From Bdellovibrionales bacterium (lineage in GTDB: Bacteria; Bdellovibrionota; Bdellovibrionia; Bdellovibrionales; UBA840): a stretch of DNA of 5,486 nt. Each line of letters opens with the position of its first letter. Within the stretch, counting starts at the first letter, position 1. Position numbers and translations under genes: made by a program. The notes below the pieces were generated by a model that was not told the origin of the DNA, did not search any database, and saw only the letters and a program-made list of their open reading frames with translations. The DNA lies in assembly GCA_020434605.1 (NCBI GenBank), contig JAGRAL010000295.1, forward strand, positions 1-5,486, written 5' to 3'. Positions 5,465-5,486 of this stretch are shown piece by piece.

Positions 5465-5486
5465 GGAGAGGTGGCCGAGTGGTTGA
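5465..5486 (+). tRNA. Probable tRNA-Ser, first 22 nt only (cut by window end)
   Basis: The window ends inside a second tRNA-Ser 5' end: acceptor strand GGAGAGG at 5465-5471, TG, D-stem GCC at 5474-5476, and the beginning of the D-loop. It is identical over all 22 visible bases to 5299-5320. Anticodon, variable arm and T-arm lie outside, so it may be an intact tRNA-Ser or another fragment like the upstream one. The isoacceptor cannot be named. Confidence 0.5.

Overview
The window is AT-rich bacterial DNA from a Gram-negative-type organism. The evidence is a periplasmic substrate-binding protein for an ABC importer and a predicted exported lipoprotein. A cysteine reached through a Q-N-C-G motif, in a lipoprotein built of Ig/PKD-like modules, is a style I associate with Bdellovibrio/Bacteriovorax-type predatory bacteria. 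That is an impression from one protein, not a phylogenetic result.

Positions 2-3771 (+ strand) look like the distal part of one operon. It runs: the C-terminal half of a substrate-binding protein (start lies before the window), a fused two-domain permease, a short ATPase, and a class I SAM-dependent methyltransferase. The first three form a complete importer of the ferric-iron/sugar-phosphate/phosphonate class (AfuABC/FbpABC relatives). The binding protein captures a solute in the periplasm, the permease forms the channel, and the ATPase drives transport. The solute is uncertain, because the tyrosine pair that binds Fe(III) in FbpA is not seen. The genes are tightly packed (11-nt gap, 4-nt ATGA overlap, 7-nt gap), so the methyltransferase is probably co-transcribed; whether its function is linked is unknown.

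Positions 3773-5131 (- strand) encode a cysteine-rich surface or periplasmic lipoprotein. It has a PKD-like domain, two further Ig-like segments and a duplicated six-cysteine module resembling thrombospondin type 1 repeats. It converges on the methyltransferase gene with a single base between the stop codons. A candidate extended -10 promoter and an operator-like inverted repeat lie just upstream of it.

Positions 5132-5486 contain no convincing protein gene. They hold that promoter region, a tRNA-Ser-like 5' domain at 5299-5329 that stops being a tRNA in the anticodon stem, two strong hairpins (about 5331-5375 and 5383-5407), and a second identical 22-bp tRNA-Ser 5' segment running off the window end (5465-5486). 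This end is the least explained part of the window. I see no defence system, CRISPR array, transposase or other clearly new system; most of the window is ordinary transport and envelope genes.
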